This document shows, piece after piece, positions 16,369 through 24,135 of a stretch of 64,000 nucleotides of DNA. Numbering within the stretch: the stretch's first letter is position 1; each line of letters starts with the position of its first letter. The stretch is from a virus: positions 51,051 to 115,050 of the IMG/VR virus record IMGVR_UViG_3300009128_000003. One strand, given 5' to 3'. The notes under the pieces were generated by a model. That model was not told the DNA's origin and did no database searches. It saw only the letters and a program-made list of their open reading frames with translations. Position numbers and translations under genes: made by a program.

Positions 16369-18379
16369 CTTTCTTCTGCTCCGTTAATAATTTTTTATTT
16401 TCTAAATCTTGGATCAATACCCTAAGAGAATCATTGATGTTAAACAACTTATCTTCTTCGGTTTGTTCTCTCAAGTTATAAATAGACTGTTCTTGCTCGT
16501 AAATCCCTGCTGCTGCGCTGGGGATCTTGTTGATCTCCGCGCCGGGGAAAACGTTTCGCAGTGTGGCGCTGGCTTTTTCTCTAGAATATTTAGCGGCATT
16601 TGAGCGTTTTCGGGCTCCAGCCTTTCGCTGATCGATAGTGGTGGGGTGATATACTTTCCCCTTTGCGCCCGGAGTAAGACGGGGCTCATTTCGCGATCCC
16701 GGGGGAACTGCGAGAAGTGGAGACTCTTCTCCTCCGCCCTCGGCGCCTCCACCAGCATCACCTGCCGGCATCTCTTCCGGACCGCCCAGATCACCGCCCA
16801 GATCGTCTCCGCCTCCAAGATCATCTCCCCCGAGGTCACCGCCACCGAGGTCACCACCAAGTCCTCCGCCGAGTCCTCCGCCGAGTCCTCCGCCGCCTGC
16901 TGCGGCTTCGCCGCCTTCGGCAACAGCTTGGAGTGCTGCATCGTGCTTACGGTCGTAATACATTTCTTTCTGGTTTCGCGCGAATTCTTCGTGAGACAAG
17001 CCAAAGATGTTATCAGCAACCCAACGACGAGAGAAGTAACCCTCGGTGGCTGCGCCGGCAATATCAAACTTAGCTTTCCAGTGTTCCACTTCTTGAAGCT
17101 CTGCAATCTTGGACGGATTGTTGAGTGCCAATTTGAAGCTTAACAGGTCGTCGCCGCGGAATCCTAAAGTATAAAGATGAATAATAGATATCTTTTCTAG
17201 TTCAGCGATAATAACGCGCTGAAGCCTCTGGACTGTGCGTGCAAATCGAATGTCTTTCTGTGCGAGTGTGGTCTTATCTTCTGCTGCTCCTTCGCCCATG
17301 GCAAGATATGCTTGGGGAATCTTTAACGCAGAGAACAGTTTATCGCGCAGATACTTAATATCGTCAATCTGTGTAATATTCTGTGCGCCGGCTAAACTTT
17401 GAATGTCAGTGACAGAGCCAGCGCGCACTGGAATAAAGTAATCTTCTTCGATGCTCATCGGATTATAACGAAGGTCCACTCTACCTGTGCTAGGATCTAC
17501 TACCGAATGGCGCTTGAGTTGTGTTACAATCTTTTGCATATACTGCTCGACATCTTGTGGGGGGATCGAGCCTACGTCGATCTTGAACACTCGGCGCTCG
17601 GAAGACCGAACAACACGATACGCCATCATCGCATCTTCCATAAGCGTCAGTTGGCGCCAGATGCGGCGGGCAGGCTCAAGGATAGAGGTGCCGTACGGGA
17701 TGTACTTGTCGTTTCCGAGAATACGGAAATGGCAAACCTGCCAATTTTCAAACGTCATTCCGGCAGAGTTCCACTGATATTGCACATAGTTGGGGTTCGT
17801 GGAGTCTTCTCCTTCCAAGCGTTCGATTTCTGGGGAAGGGAGTGCAATAACTGATTTGATGCCGTACTTCTCATCAATGTCGAGATAGAGAAAGAAGTCT
17901 CCATACTTACACATTGTCCGTGCCCAGCCAAAAAGATTGTATTGAAGGCTAAGAATGTTGTCAAAAAGAATTGCTAAGACTGCTTTGATTTCTTCATTCG
18001 GACACTTGATACTAAGCATCGGTCGCAAGTCTGAGTAGGTGGTCATCTCATCGGCATAGATATCCATGGAGGACGCGATTTCTGGCATATACTCCATCTG
18101 ATCAAAATCGATGTATCTCTCGGAGCGGCGCTGATTTGCAATTGCATTGGTGGCAATTGTATCAAGAGGATTGTATAAGGCTTTCTTAAACTGTTGACCG
18201 GATGCAGACTTGAACCGTGCAGCATATTTGTCCATATGCTGCCGCCGGATCTTGCGACCGGATTGAGACCGATAATTAACGATTGGTCCCGAGAACAATC
18301 TCGTCAGCGCTTTAAAGAGATTTGAGTCTTCGTTCGCTGGGTTTTTGCCTCTTGATTTATTTCTATTGTTGTTTGCCAT
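16352..18379 (-). CDS. Portal protein, T4 gp20-like
   Basis: A 675-residue protein that should form the dodecameric ring at the head vertex through which DNA is packaged. It directly follows terminase and carries gp20-type features: a basic N-terminus, YIDFDQMEYMPEIASSMDIY near residue 90, the DEMTTYSD segment, and later LRDKLFSALKIPQAYLAMGE and AQKDIRFARTVQRLQ. Odd feature: residues about 490-555 are an almost pure Gly/Leu/Asp tract (repeats of GGGLGG and GGDLGG) followed by a charged C-terminal tail, giving a long flexible linker. Length is greater than T4 gp20 (about 520 residues) mainly through this C-terminal extension. Confidence 0.9.
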   Translation of the reverse strand: MANNNRNKSRGKNPANEDSNLFKALTRLFSGPIVNYRSQSGRKIRRQHMDKYAARFKSASGQQFKKALYNPLDTIATNAIANQRRSERYIDFDQMEYMPEIASSMDIYADEMTTYSDLRPMLSIKCPNEEIKAVLAILFDNILSLQYNLFGWARTMCKYGDFFLYLDIDEKYGIKSVIALPSPEIERLEGEDSTNPNYVQYQWNSAGMTFENWQVCHFRILGNDKYIPYGTSILEPARRIWRQLTLMEDAMMAYRVVRSSERRVFKIDVGSIPPQDVEQYMQKIVTQLKRHSVVDPSTGRVDLRYNPMSIEEDYFIPVRAGSVTDIQSLAGAQNITQIDDIKYLRDKLFSALKIPQAYLAMGEGAAEDKTTLAQKDIRFARTVQRLQRVIIAELEKISIIHLYTLGFRGDDLLSFKLALNNPSKIAELQEVEHWKAKFDIAGAATEGYFSRRWVADNIFGLSHEEFARNQKEMYYDRKHDAALQAVAEGGEAAAGGGGLGGGLGGGLGGDLGGGDLGGDDLGGGDDLGGDLGGPEEMPAGDAGGGAEGGGEESPLLAVPPGSRNEPRLTPGAKGKVYHPTTIDQRKAGARKRSNAAKYSREKASATLRNVFPGAEINKIPSAAAGIYEQEQSIYNLREQTEEDKLFNINDSLRVLIQDLENKKLLTEQKKDEDKT

Positions 18380-18387
18380 TTATCGCC

Positions 18388-19971
18388 TCACTTAATAATC
18401 CATTTATACTGATCGTATAATTCTTTTGCTTCACCCATTTTATCAAAAATATTATCTTTTTTGTAGCCTTGTTGTCCGTTAATTTGAGTGTTCATAGAAG
18501 TCTTCGAAGTAACAATGGCATTCACAAAAGCTTTTTGATAGTTTAGGTCTCGTGCGTTTGATTGCAATGCTGTGTCCCTCACCCAGCAAGCAATCGCTAG
18601 CGCCATGATGAGATCATCATGATATCCTTTCATTGCCTGTGGTTTACCGTTCTTCCAAATAAAAGTTTTCATCTCATTAATTGTGCGAGATGAATATATC
18701 TTAATTAGTTTGTTTCTGATAAACTCCTCTAATTTCGCAACGATGAGCGGGCGCGTCTTCATTGAGGTTGTGAACCCGGCAACGGCAGAGTTTCTAACTT
18801 CTGCTTGATGTTGCTCTATATACTCATGTGTAGACTTAATAGAGTAGTACAAATTTGGATAACCGTGTTCAACGAGTTTATCGAGAACCGTGTAACCGAT
18901 GTTATTGTTCTCTACTACAAGCATCGCATTTCCAAATTCTCTCCCTACTTGATTCAAGAAGTTTGCATACATATCGGGCGTTGGCTTCCCTTGATACTCG
19001 CCCACGATTTCCAGCGTCTCTAATTTAATCATGTGTAATGTTGAATAGTCAGCGCCATCGCCTCGCGAAACATCTGCCACCGCAAGATAGTTACATGTGG
19101 GATCGAATTCTTCCCAAATCCAGAAATTGCGATCAAAGCCGGTTCTGTGCTTTGGCTCTTTAACATTTTCTAATAGCCACTTCATACAGTCAGGGTCTAT
19201 GACAGTCTCGCCAGAAGTATTGAAATTGCACTCAAGCTCTTGTGCAATCTGGCGTTTTGACATGTTCTTGGTTTCTTTCTTATACCAAGCTTCATCACGC
19301 TCGGGGTGAACGTCCCACTGGAGTGTTGTAAGGTTAAAGTTATTGCTGCCGCCTTCAGCATCCATACATGTTTTATGGAACCAGTTACCGACCCCGTTGG
19401 GCGTTGAAAGTGCTATGCATCGCCCACCAGTTGATAGTGTAGGATACAGACCGGTCCACAGTTCTTCAAGTCCTTCAATGTGTGCAGCCTCATCAAGAAC
19501 CAGCAAAGACAGTGCCTCAGAACGACCGGCATCACCAGAGGTAGACGCTGCTTTGATAGATGACCCATTAGAAAGCTCAAAGGAAGTCCGGTTATCCACG
19601 TCAATTGTGGCGATCTTAAGCCAATCTGGCAAGTTGCGCATAACGCCCTTGACCTTCTTTACTAAGTTGCCCGCTGTTGCAAATTTGGTCGCCATAACAA
19701 GAATTGATTTGTCACGGTGAAACAACATCAACCAAACAATATAGCCAGCAGTGATTGTTGAAATCCCTAACTGGCGCGCCTTTAAAATAACATTAAAGCG
19801 ATAATCATTAAAATCTTTAAGAAGGTCGTCTTGGAAATCATAAGTATCAAATAAAATAAGCCCATACATGGGATGGGAAATTCTTGCGTAAGTCTTTAAA
19901 AAATAAGCGGGTTCCTTCCCGCATTTAAGTATTTCTTTAACTTGTTGTTTTTTGTCTAATTGGAACGTCAT
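18388..19971 (-). CDS. Terminase large subunit, T4 gp17-like
   Basis: A 527-residue DNA-packaging motor with ATPase and nuclease halves. Visible motifs: an adenine-binding Q region near residue 47, Walker A KARQLGIST (about 64-72), Walker B LLVLDEAAH (D160-E161), coupling motif ALSTPNG (about 187-193), then nuclease motifs VADVSRGDGADYS (first catalytic Asp), LVVENNNIGY and YHDDLIMALAIA (last catalytic Asp). The motif order and length match gp17. It is 8 bases upstream of the portal gene and overlaps the stop of its own start region with the small tagged gene at 19968-20225. No small terminase subunit was recognised in the window. Confidence 0.95.
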   Translation of the reverse strand: MTFQLDKKQQVKEILKCGKEPAYFLKTYARISHPMYGLILFDTYDFQDDLLKDFNDYRFNVILKARQLGISTITAGYIVWLMLFHRDKSILVMATKFATAGNLVKKVKGVMRNLPDWLKIATIDVDNRTSFELSNGSSIKAASTSGDAGRSEALSLLVLDEAAHIEGLEELWTGLYPTLSTGGRCIALSTPNGVGNWFHKTCMDAEGGSNNFNLTTLQWDVHPERDEAWYKKETKNMSKRQIAQELECNFNTSGETVIDPDCMKWLLENVKEPKHRTGFDRNFWIWEEFDPTCNYLAVADVSRGDGADYSTLHMIKLETLEIVGEYQGKPTPDMYANFLNQVGREFGNAMLVVENNNIGYTVLDKLVEHGYPNLYYSIKSTHEYIEQHQAEVRNSAVAGFTTSMKTRPLIVAKLEEFIRNKLIKIYSSRTINEMKTFIWKNGKPQAMKGYHDDLIMALAIACWVRDTALQSNARDLNYQKAFVNAIVTSKTSMNTQINGQQGYKKDNIFDKMGEAKELYDQYKWIIK

Positions 19972-20225
19972 ACATCTTTCAATGCTGCTATAACTTCTTC
20001 GCGATTTGCAAGATCCCCTTCTCCGTCCAGAACAATCATTTCTTCCATTCCATCTACATGCATCATGTCGACAAGCTCAGCATCGGACATATCTTCGATT
20101 CCGTGGGGATCGAGGACATCATATGTCTCGTCTTCACCGCCCATATCATGATAATGACCCTCGCGCAAAACACTTGAGATCTCTTCTTTGATGATCTGCT
20201 TAAGGTATAATTTGGAGAATTTCAT
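19968..20225 (-). CDS. Small acidic protein with module-A N-terminal tag, 85 residues
   Basis: The protein starts MKFSKLYLKQIIKEEI, a variant of the MKITKSQLKQIIKEE module found in seven genes here. After the tag it is acidic and Asp/Glu/Met-rich (DMGGEDETYDVLD, MEEMIVLDGEGDL) with no recognised domain. It overlaps the terminase start by 4 bases (ATGA type) and follows an unrecognised 183-residue protein at 3-base spacing. A head-internal or packaging-accessory role is inferred from the tag and position; a small terminase role cannot be excluded but no DNA-binding motif is seen. Confidence 0.6.
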   Translation of the reverse strand: MKFSKLYLKQIIKEEISSVLREGHYHDMGGEDETYDVLDPHGIEDMSDAELVDMMHVDGMEEMIVLDGEGDLANREEVIAALKDV

Positions 20226-20228
20226 TGT

Positions 20229-20780
20229 CTATTCTTTCTTTCTTTTATCGTTGTCGGGGCGCTTGCCGCCTTCGCCATTCCAGCCACCAAGATCCAAAAA
20301 CTTTTTCCAGCTAGCCTCTACGGGATTGGTGGAGCCGCTGTTGTCGACGTTCATTTGCTCGGATAGACCACCAACGCGAAAGTGGAGCTTAGCCACAACC
20401 CATGAACGAACACGGGAAGAGTTCTCAACGCGCACATCAGCTTCGCCCTCTTTGGTCAGCTTGACTGATTCGCCAGTGATTCTCTTATACTCTTTCTTGA
20501 GCCATCCAGAAATATCAACAAGTCTTTGCTCAATCTCTTCTTCAAATCCGCCGGCATAAACCTCTCTGAGTTGAATATCGGACTGATATGTGAGACACAT
20601 CATGTCTCCGTAAAACTTCACGTTGAAGCCGTCCATGACCCTCTGATCGATAAGGGCGTTGCCCTCTTCTCTGCGCAGGGCGCCTACGGTTACTGGCGAC
20701 TGATCTTCTCCAAGCGCACCGTCATATGCGTTTGCTGCGGCTTGTGATAAGCCTTGAACTATTTCGTAAACTGTTGCCAT
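20229..20780 (-). CDS. Unrecognised protein upstream of terminase, 183 residues
   Basis: A soluble, mixed alpha/beta protein starting ATVYEIVQGLSQAAANAYDG and containing DGFNVKFYGDMMCLTYQSDI, a helical GWLKKEYKRITGES segment and a C-terminal charged tail (GKRPDNDKRKKE). I do not recognise a family. Its ATG overlaps the stop of the preceding tagged gene (TAATGG). Given its position just upstream of terminase and portal it may be a head, neck or packaging component. No signal peptide, membrane segment or catalytic motif is seen. Confidence 0.55.
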   Translation of the reverse strand: MATVYEIVQGLSQAAANAYDGALGEDQSPVTVGALRREEGNALIDQRVMDGFNVKFYGDMMCLTYQSDIQLREVYAGGFEEEIEQRLVDISGWLKKEYKRITGESVKLTKEGEADVRVENSSRVRSWVVAKLHFRVGGLSEQMNVDNSGSTNPVEASWKKFLDLGGWNGEGGKRPDNDKRKKE

Positions 20781-21085
20781 TATTGGGGTTCTCCTTGTGG
20801 TGCTGCGGCGGCAGCTCTTTGGTCTTTCTGAACAGCGGTCTTCACTTGTGTTAGTAGCGATGGATCGATGTCAAGCGTCTGCATCAAGCCTTTTAAAAAT
20901 TCTACTTGGGCGCTGCGGCTAACCTTCGATAGGCGCACACCCACCTGCTCGATAAACTTCTGCACTGCTTGGTTCTTGACGGTCGTCTTTGCAGAGCCGC
21001 CGAGGTCCGAGACGGCAGTTCCGATGTCGGACTCAGCAATTGCTTCTCTAATAATTTGTTTAAGTTGTGATTTATTGATTCTCAT
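20780..21085 (-). CDS. Small protein with module-A N-terminal tag, 101 residues
   Basis: Begins MRINKSQLKQIIREAIAES, one of the closest variants of module A. The body (AVSDLGGSAKTTVKNQAVQKF, then a helical RLSKVSRSAQVEFLKGLMQ) is helical with a Gln/Ala-rich end. No family recognised. The gene overlaps its upstream neighbour by 14 bases and its stop overlaps the start of the 183-residue gene. Candidate head-internal protein by tag. Confidence 0.6.
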   Translation of the reverse strand: MRINKSQLKQIIREAIAESDIGTAVSDLGGSAKTTVKNQAVQKFIEQVGVRLSKVSRSAQVEFLKGLMQTLDIDPSLLTQVKTAVQKDQRAAAAAPQGEPQ

Positions 21086-21458
21086 TTGGTCTCCAGCCTT
21101 TTTTCCATCTTTCTTCTCTATCTTCTACATATTCAATGTAACAATTATTGCAACAATCAAATTTTACAAGACAGACATCATCCATTGCACTCTTTGGAAA
21201 ATTTCCGCAGACAGGACAAGTTTTTAAAGATTCTCTATTAAGTAGTTTTTTTGTAACCTTTATCCCATTAACGTCGACTTTTTCTTCCCACTCTTTATTC
21301 TTAGAAGCGTGGCGATAGAGTTCTTTCATTTGCTGAAGATATTCTTTTTCTTTGGTCTCGTCCCAATCGGACCGAGGATTTTTAATGGCTTCTTCACCAT
21401 ATTTCGCAGCGATTGCGCGCTCAATGGCAGCTACCTCATTTAAATCTTTCTCACTCAT
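21072..21458 (-). CDS. Zinc-ribbon-like protein, 128 residues
   Basis: The start is taken at ATG 21458 (SEKDLNEVAAIERAI); the frame is open slightly farther upstream but that part overlaps the preceding gene end. The C-terminal half has CPVCGNFPKS, then DDVCLVKFDCCNNCYIEYVE, giving two C-x-x-C pairs about 25 residues apart, a plausible zinc ribbon, followed by a basic Trp-rich tail (DREERWKKGW). The N-terminal half is helical and charged. Zinc binding is inferred. It lies between the lysis cassette and tagged genes; role unknown. No nuclease motif was identified. Confidence 0.6.
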   Translation of the reverse strand: MSEKDLNEVAAIERAIAAKYGEEAIKNPRSDWDETKEKEYLQQMKELYRHASKNKEWEEKVDVNGIKVTKKLLNRESLKTCPVCGNFPKSAMDDVCLVKFDCCNNCYIEYVEDREERWKKGWRPNENQ

Positions 21459-21882
21459 TAAACACCTTATATGCACCGTAGCTTAGTGCTATTCCAGATG
21501 CTACCCCAATTGTCACCCAAAGTGCAGGATTTTTTTTACTTTGTTTTTTAAGAGCATTTGCTAGCGCACCACTCTCGCGTTCTAGCGAATCAATTCGTAA
21601 AACATATTCTTGCAAAAGGGCTTCGTGGCGAATCTGTAAGTTTTGTAATTGTAGATCATAGTCTGCTGCTTGTATATCCAGTTGATATTTCATCCTTATC
21701 TCGCAATCGTTATTTAAGGCAAACCGATCCGCAAGGATGTGAGCGGTTGCTTTTGGGTCGAACAGGACACCCTCGTATGGCGCGCATTGATTTTTCCCCA
21801 AAAAGGTAAACCTTCCGTTGTCGGCGCCGAGTGCCGGATTACTCAGCAGTGCGCTCAAAGCCATAAGTATTAACAATCTCAT
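21451..21882 (-). CDS. Exported coiled-coil protein with C-terminal membrane anchor, lysis cassette
   Basis: Residues 1-20 look like a cleavable signal peptide (LLILMALSALLSNPALGA then D); there is no lipobox Cys. The middle is a coiled coil (about 70-115, LQIRHEALLQEYVLRIDSL) and residues about 122-138 (ALWVTIGVASGIALSYGAY) form a membrane segment. It overlaps the i-spanin-like gene by 44 bases in another frame, the classic nesting of Rz/Rz1 pairs. A spanin-like role bridging membranes is plausible, but the topology (signal peptide plus C-terminal anchor) differs from canonical o-spanins, so it may be a periplasmic partner. Confidence 0.55.
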   Translation of the reverse strand: MRLLILMALSALLSNPALGADNGRFTFLGKNQCAPYEGVLFDPKATAHILADRFALNNDCEIRMKYQLDIQAADYDLQLQNLQIRHEALLQEYVLRIDSLERESGALANALKKQSKKNPALWVTIGVASGIALSYGAYKVFNE

Positions 21883-22225
21883 TGGCTAAATCCTCCGGGT
21901 TCGATGAATAGCTTTTCTCTAAACGATCTCTTTTCTGTTTTTTTAATCTTTCGACTTCTTCTTGAGATTCTAAATAGCCTCTTTCGATTTCTTCAAGAGT
22001 TGTACGGTAGCTCCTCAATGCCGCGTCTCGCTTCTTAAGTTCTTCCTCGTGAATCTTTTGTAAACCCTCTACTTGTTCTTGGAGGCTTTGTTGCGAAATC
22101 TCATACGCTTTATTAAGCGCACGATAATCAAGCTGTGTCTTAATTACAACTGCAAGGAGGGAGCCAACGACCAGCAGTTCTCGCCAGTACTTTAAACCAA
22201 ATTTAATTACTGCCGACCAATTCAC
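21839..22225 (-). CDS. i-spanin (Rz)-like membrane protein, 128 residues
   Basis: One N-terminal membrane segment (residues about 15-30, WRELLVVGSLLAVVIK) with a short cytoplasmic lead is followed by a long periplasmic coiled coil (about 38-108). This type II topology and length match Rz-type inner-membrane spanins. It begins at GTG 22225, overlapping the holin-like stop as GTGA, and overlaps the downstream exported protein gene. Together these form a compact lysis cassette. The identification is by topology and context, not by conserved sequence. Confidence 0.65.
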   Translation of the reverse strand: MNWSAVIKFGLKYWRELLVVGSLLAVVIKTQLDYRALNKAYEISQQSLQEQVEGLQKIHEEELKKRDAALRSYRTTLEEIERGYLESQEEVERLKKQKRDRLEKSYSSNPEDLANEIVNTYGFERTAE

Positions 22226-22419
22226 GCGACACCCTTAAGTTTAGCGATACCATCGATGACAGTTTGACCCCCAATGTAAATTGCTGAAATAATTACCCAG
22301 TCGCCCGACTGTAAGTCTGAAAATGCGAGGAGTCCTGTTGCGGTTAGCCATACAAGAAACTTCCGAGAAATCATTTTCTCGACTAATCTGTCTAGTTTGC
22401 CTTGTACATATTCCATCAT
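22222..22419 (-). CDS. Small holin-like membrane protein, 65 residues
   Basis: Two hydrophobic segments (about 20-35, FLVWLTATGLLAFSD, and 41-58, WVIISAIYIGGQTVIDG) are separated by a short polar turn, preceded by a charged N-terminus. Two adjacent Met codons follow GGAGACAAG; dual starts are a known regulatory feature of some holins, here only a possibility. It is followed by the Rz-like gene with a 4-base overlap. A holin that permeabilises the inner membrane is the best guess. No endolysin gene is recognised in the window. Confidence 0.6.
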   Translation of the reverse strand: MMEYVQGKLDRLVEKMISRKFLVWLTATGLLAFSDLQSGDWVIISAIYIGGQTVIDGIAKLKGVA

Positions 22420-22462
22420 CTTGTCTCCAATTATTAGCTTAAACTAAGCCTTCCTCTTCCGG

Positions 22463-23320
22463 TCATGCGTCTTCTTCCACTTTGGATGTACACATCTCTT
22501 CTGCCTCTGCTGCGGATAAGCTGTCTGCTCTTTCATCGGCGGGCTTGTCTTTTTGTGCGCAAGCCCAGCGGCGTTGCTTCTCGGAAGACACCTCTTCTAA
22601 GCCGTAATCTTGTTCAATATTTTCGCTAGCTGCGTCCATGAGTTGTGCCACCATATCGGCTAGTTGTTGTAATTCCTCTGGGTCTCCGGTGTCTAAGGCA
22701 GCTATTAATTTCATCAACTCTGTTCTTGTTGGTTCTGAGCGCTGGGCGATCCCTGCGCGAGAGAGAGTGCGAGCTACTGGAGCCATTCTGCCCGTACCTA
22801 GCGCCTCTGCGATCTCTTGTTCGATGATCTCGGCTAATTCCGCCGGCGGTTGAATCTTCTTCTTGCGGGCGGCTCTGCCAAACGCTGCCTGTCCATACCC
22901 AAGAGAGAGAGGATCTTCGCCGGTAACAGAAGCGGCTAAGTAATCAACACTAACATCTAAGTTATCAATCTTGTCTGCTAATTTATTGATCGCGCTTAAA
23001 AGGGCGGAATCGGTACTCATTTCTTCTTTGATTACTTTTATCAAGCTCTCTTCGAAGCCGATGCGCTCTGGTGCTCTATTGGATACTTCTTCAGGTTCCC
23101 TATCAAAGCCAATTTGTTGGGTCGCTTCCGGCTCTTCACTTGTTTCGGGTGGCGGACTGCCTCCCTCCATCTCCTTGAAGACAGTGGTGAAAACAACACC
23201 CACCAACTCCGGATCCATGCCGTCGACGAGACTGCTGATTCCGCCGATTAAATTCTCAATCGGAAGCGAGTCGATATTCTCTCGTATAATTTCTTTGAGT
23301 TGTGATTTTGTGATTTTCAT
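22463..23320 (-). CDS. Module-A tagged protein with Cys-rich C-terminal tag, 285 residues
   Basis: The open frame extends upstream, but ATG 23320 is the clear start because it gives MKITKSQLKEIIRENI, matching module A, and avoids overlap with the previous gene. The body is acidic and helical (SLVDGMDPELVGVVFTTVFK, LADKIDNLDVSVDYLAAS) with a second IKVIKEEM motif internally. The last 45 residues hold a distinctive two-Cys tail: RRWACAQKDKPADERAD and then SAAEAEEMC. I have an unsupported impression that such tails recur in marine phage virion proteins. No enzyme motif. Candidate internal head protein. Confidence 0.6.
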   Translation of the reverse strand: MKITKSQLKEIIRENIDSLPIENLIGGISSLVDGMDPELVGVVFTTVFKEMEGGSPPPETSEEPEATQQIGFDREPEEVSNRAPERIGFEESLIKVIKEEMSTDSALLSAINKLADKIDNLDVSVDYLAASVTGEDPLSLGYGQAAFGRAARKKKIQPPAELAEIIEQEIAEALGTGRMAPVARTLSRAGIAQRSEPTRTELMKLIAALDTGDPEELQQLADMVAQLMDAASENIEQDYGLEEVSSEKQRRWACAQKDKPADERADSLSAAEAEEMCTSKVEEDA

Positions 23321-23324
23321 GTTG

Positions 23325-23648
23325 TTAACCCATACCTTGCTTTTCAAATTTTGCAATCCAACGAAGGGCGTGACGTAGCTTATCTGATGGTTTGTTGCCG
23401 GGGAGGTCCGAATCCAGCAAGAAACTATGCAATTCGTAATAGGCATCGTAAGAAGCTTCTTGTTCTTCATCGGAGAGTGGTTCAATATCAATGGAGCCGC
23501 CAGTAAATCTTTCTTCTTCGGGCGGTGTGTGGACCGGGCGTTCCCATGCAGGAAGGCGCGCCTCCTCAATCTCTTCTTTAATAATATCAGTCTTCTCGTC
23601 CATAAAGTAACGAGGATCAATGAACTTCTTGTTTTTTCTAAATGCCAT
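23325..23648 (-). CDS. Module-C tagged protein (IDPRYFMDEK), 107 residues
   Basis: Starts AFRKNKKFIDPRYFMDEKTDIIKEE. The same segment IDPRYFMDEK-x-x-x-IKEE opens the protein at 31452-31964, 8 kb away, although the bodies are unrelated. The remainder is acidic (EPLSDEEQEASYDAYYELHS) and ends in a helical, basic segment (KLRHALRWIAKFEKQ). No recognised domain. It lies between two other tagged genes with 4- and 22-base gaps. Function unknown; a head-internal protein is inferred from the shared tag. Confidence 0.6.
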   Translation of the reverse strand: MAFRKNKKFIDPRYFMDEKTDIIKEEIEEARLPAWERPVHTPPEEERFTGGSIDIEPLSDEEQEASYDAYYELHSFLLDSDLPGNKPSDKLRHALRWIAKFEKQGMG

Positions 23649-23670
23649 TATATTATTCCTTTTATATTTA

Positions 23671-24135
23671 TTATCGGCTTGCTAAATCTTGTTCAGCACT
23701 ATCCATTTCATCCTTGTGGCGCTCAAGCCAACGCTCAGCTTCTTCATCAGAAAGATCATGAGTTAAACTCTTTAGCGCTTCCTTAGCACTTAGTCCTGTT
23801 TTCATCATCTTTTTAACGACGTGAGAGGCTGAATGTGGTTCAGCTGCTTCATTCATTTCTTGTCGGCTTGCTAACTCTTTGTACATCTCTTCTGTGTCGT
23901 TATACATTGACAATTTGCCGTCTTGGTGCTTTACTATAATAGAAGGCTTTCCATCGCTAGCAATCTCAACGAAGGCTTCGACATTAAACTTGTCAGCCAA
24001 GTCTTGTACCTCTTCGTCCCTAATTTCTTCGGGGCTCATGTAATCTTCGCCAGTATCAATATCGGCAACAGCACGACCGGGTTCGTATGCTGCTTCGTTT
24101 GTGTACTTTCGCCAATTTTCAAATAGTTTGTTCAT
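23671..24135 (-). CDS. Module-B tagged protein (ENWRKY), 154 residues
   Basis: ATG 24135 overlaps the tubulin-like stop (ATGA) and gives MNKLFENWRKYTNEA, closely matching the start of the ParB-like gene at 25296-26321 (MKLLMENWRKFVNEQ). The frame is open upstream but that would run into the preceding gene. The body is acidic, with DLADKFNVEAFVEIASDGKP and KPSIIVKHQDG, and a helical C-terminal part (VVKKMMKTGLSAKEALKSL, then DEEAERWLERHKDEMD). No family recognised. The translational overlap makes it a partner of the tubulin-like gene in expression. Confidence 0.6.
   Translation of the reverse strand: MNKLFENWRKYTNEAAYEPGRAVADIDTGEDYMSPEEIRDEEVQDLADKFNVEAFVEIASDGKPSIIVKHQDGKLSMYNDTEEMYKELASRQEMNEAAEPHSASHVVKKMMKTGLSAKEALKSLTHDLSDEEAERWLERHKDEMDSAEQDLASR

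Noticed and set aside
16720-16915. Short repeats resembling a CRISPR or DNA satellite
   Set aside because: They are in frame and encode the Gly/Leu/Asp tract of the portal; spacing is irregular.
23320-23620. Longer upstream starts for the module-A and module-B genes (for example 23620, 24219, 31362)
   Set aside because: The extended parts are antisense or out-of-frame copies of neighbouring genes, have unphage-like composition, and the conserved tag begins at the internal ATG.
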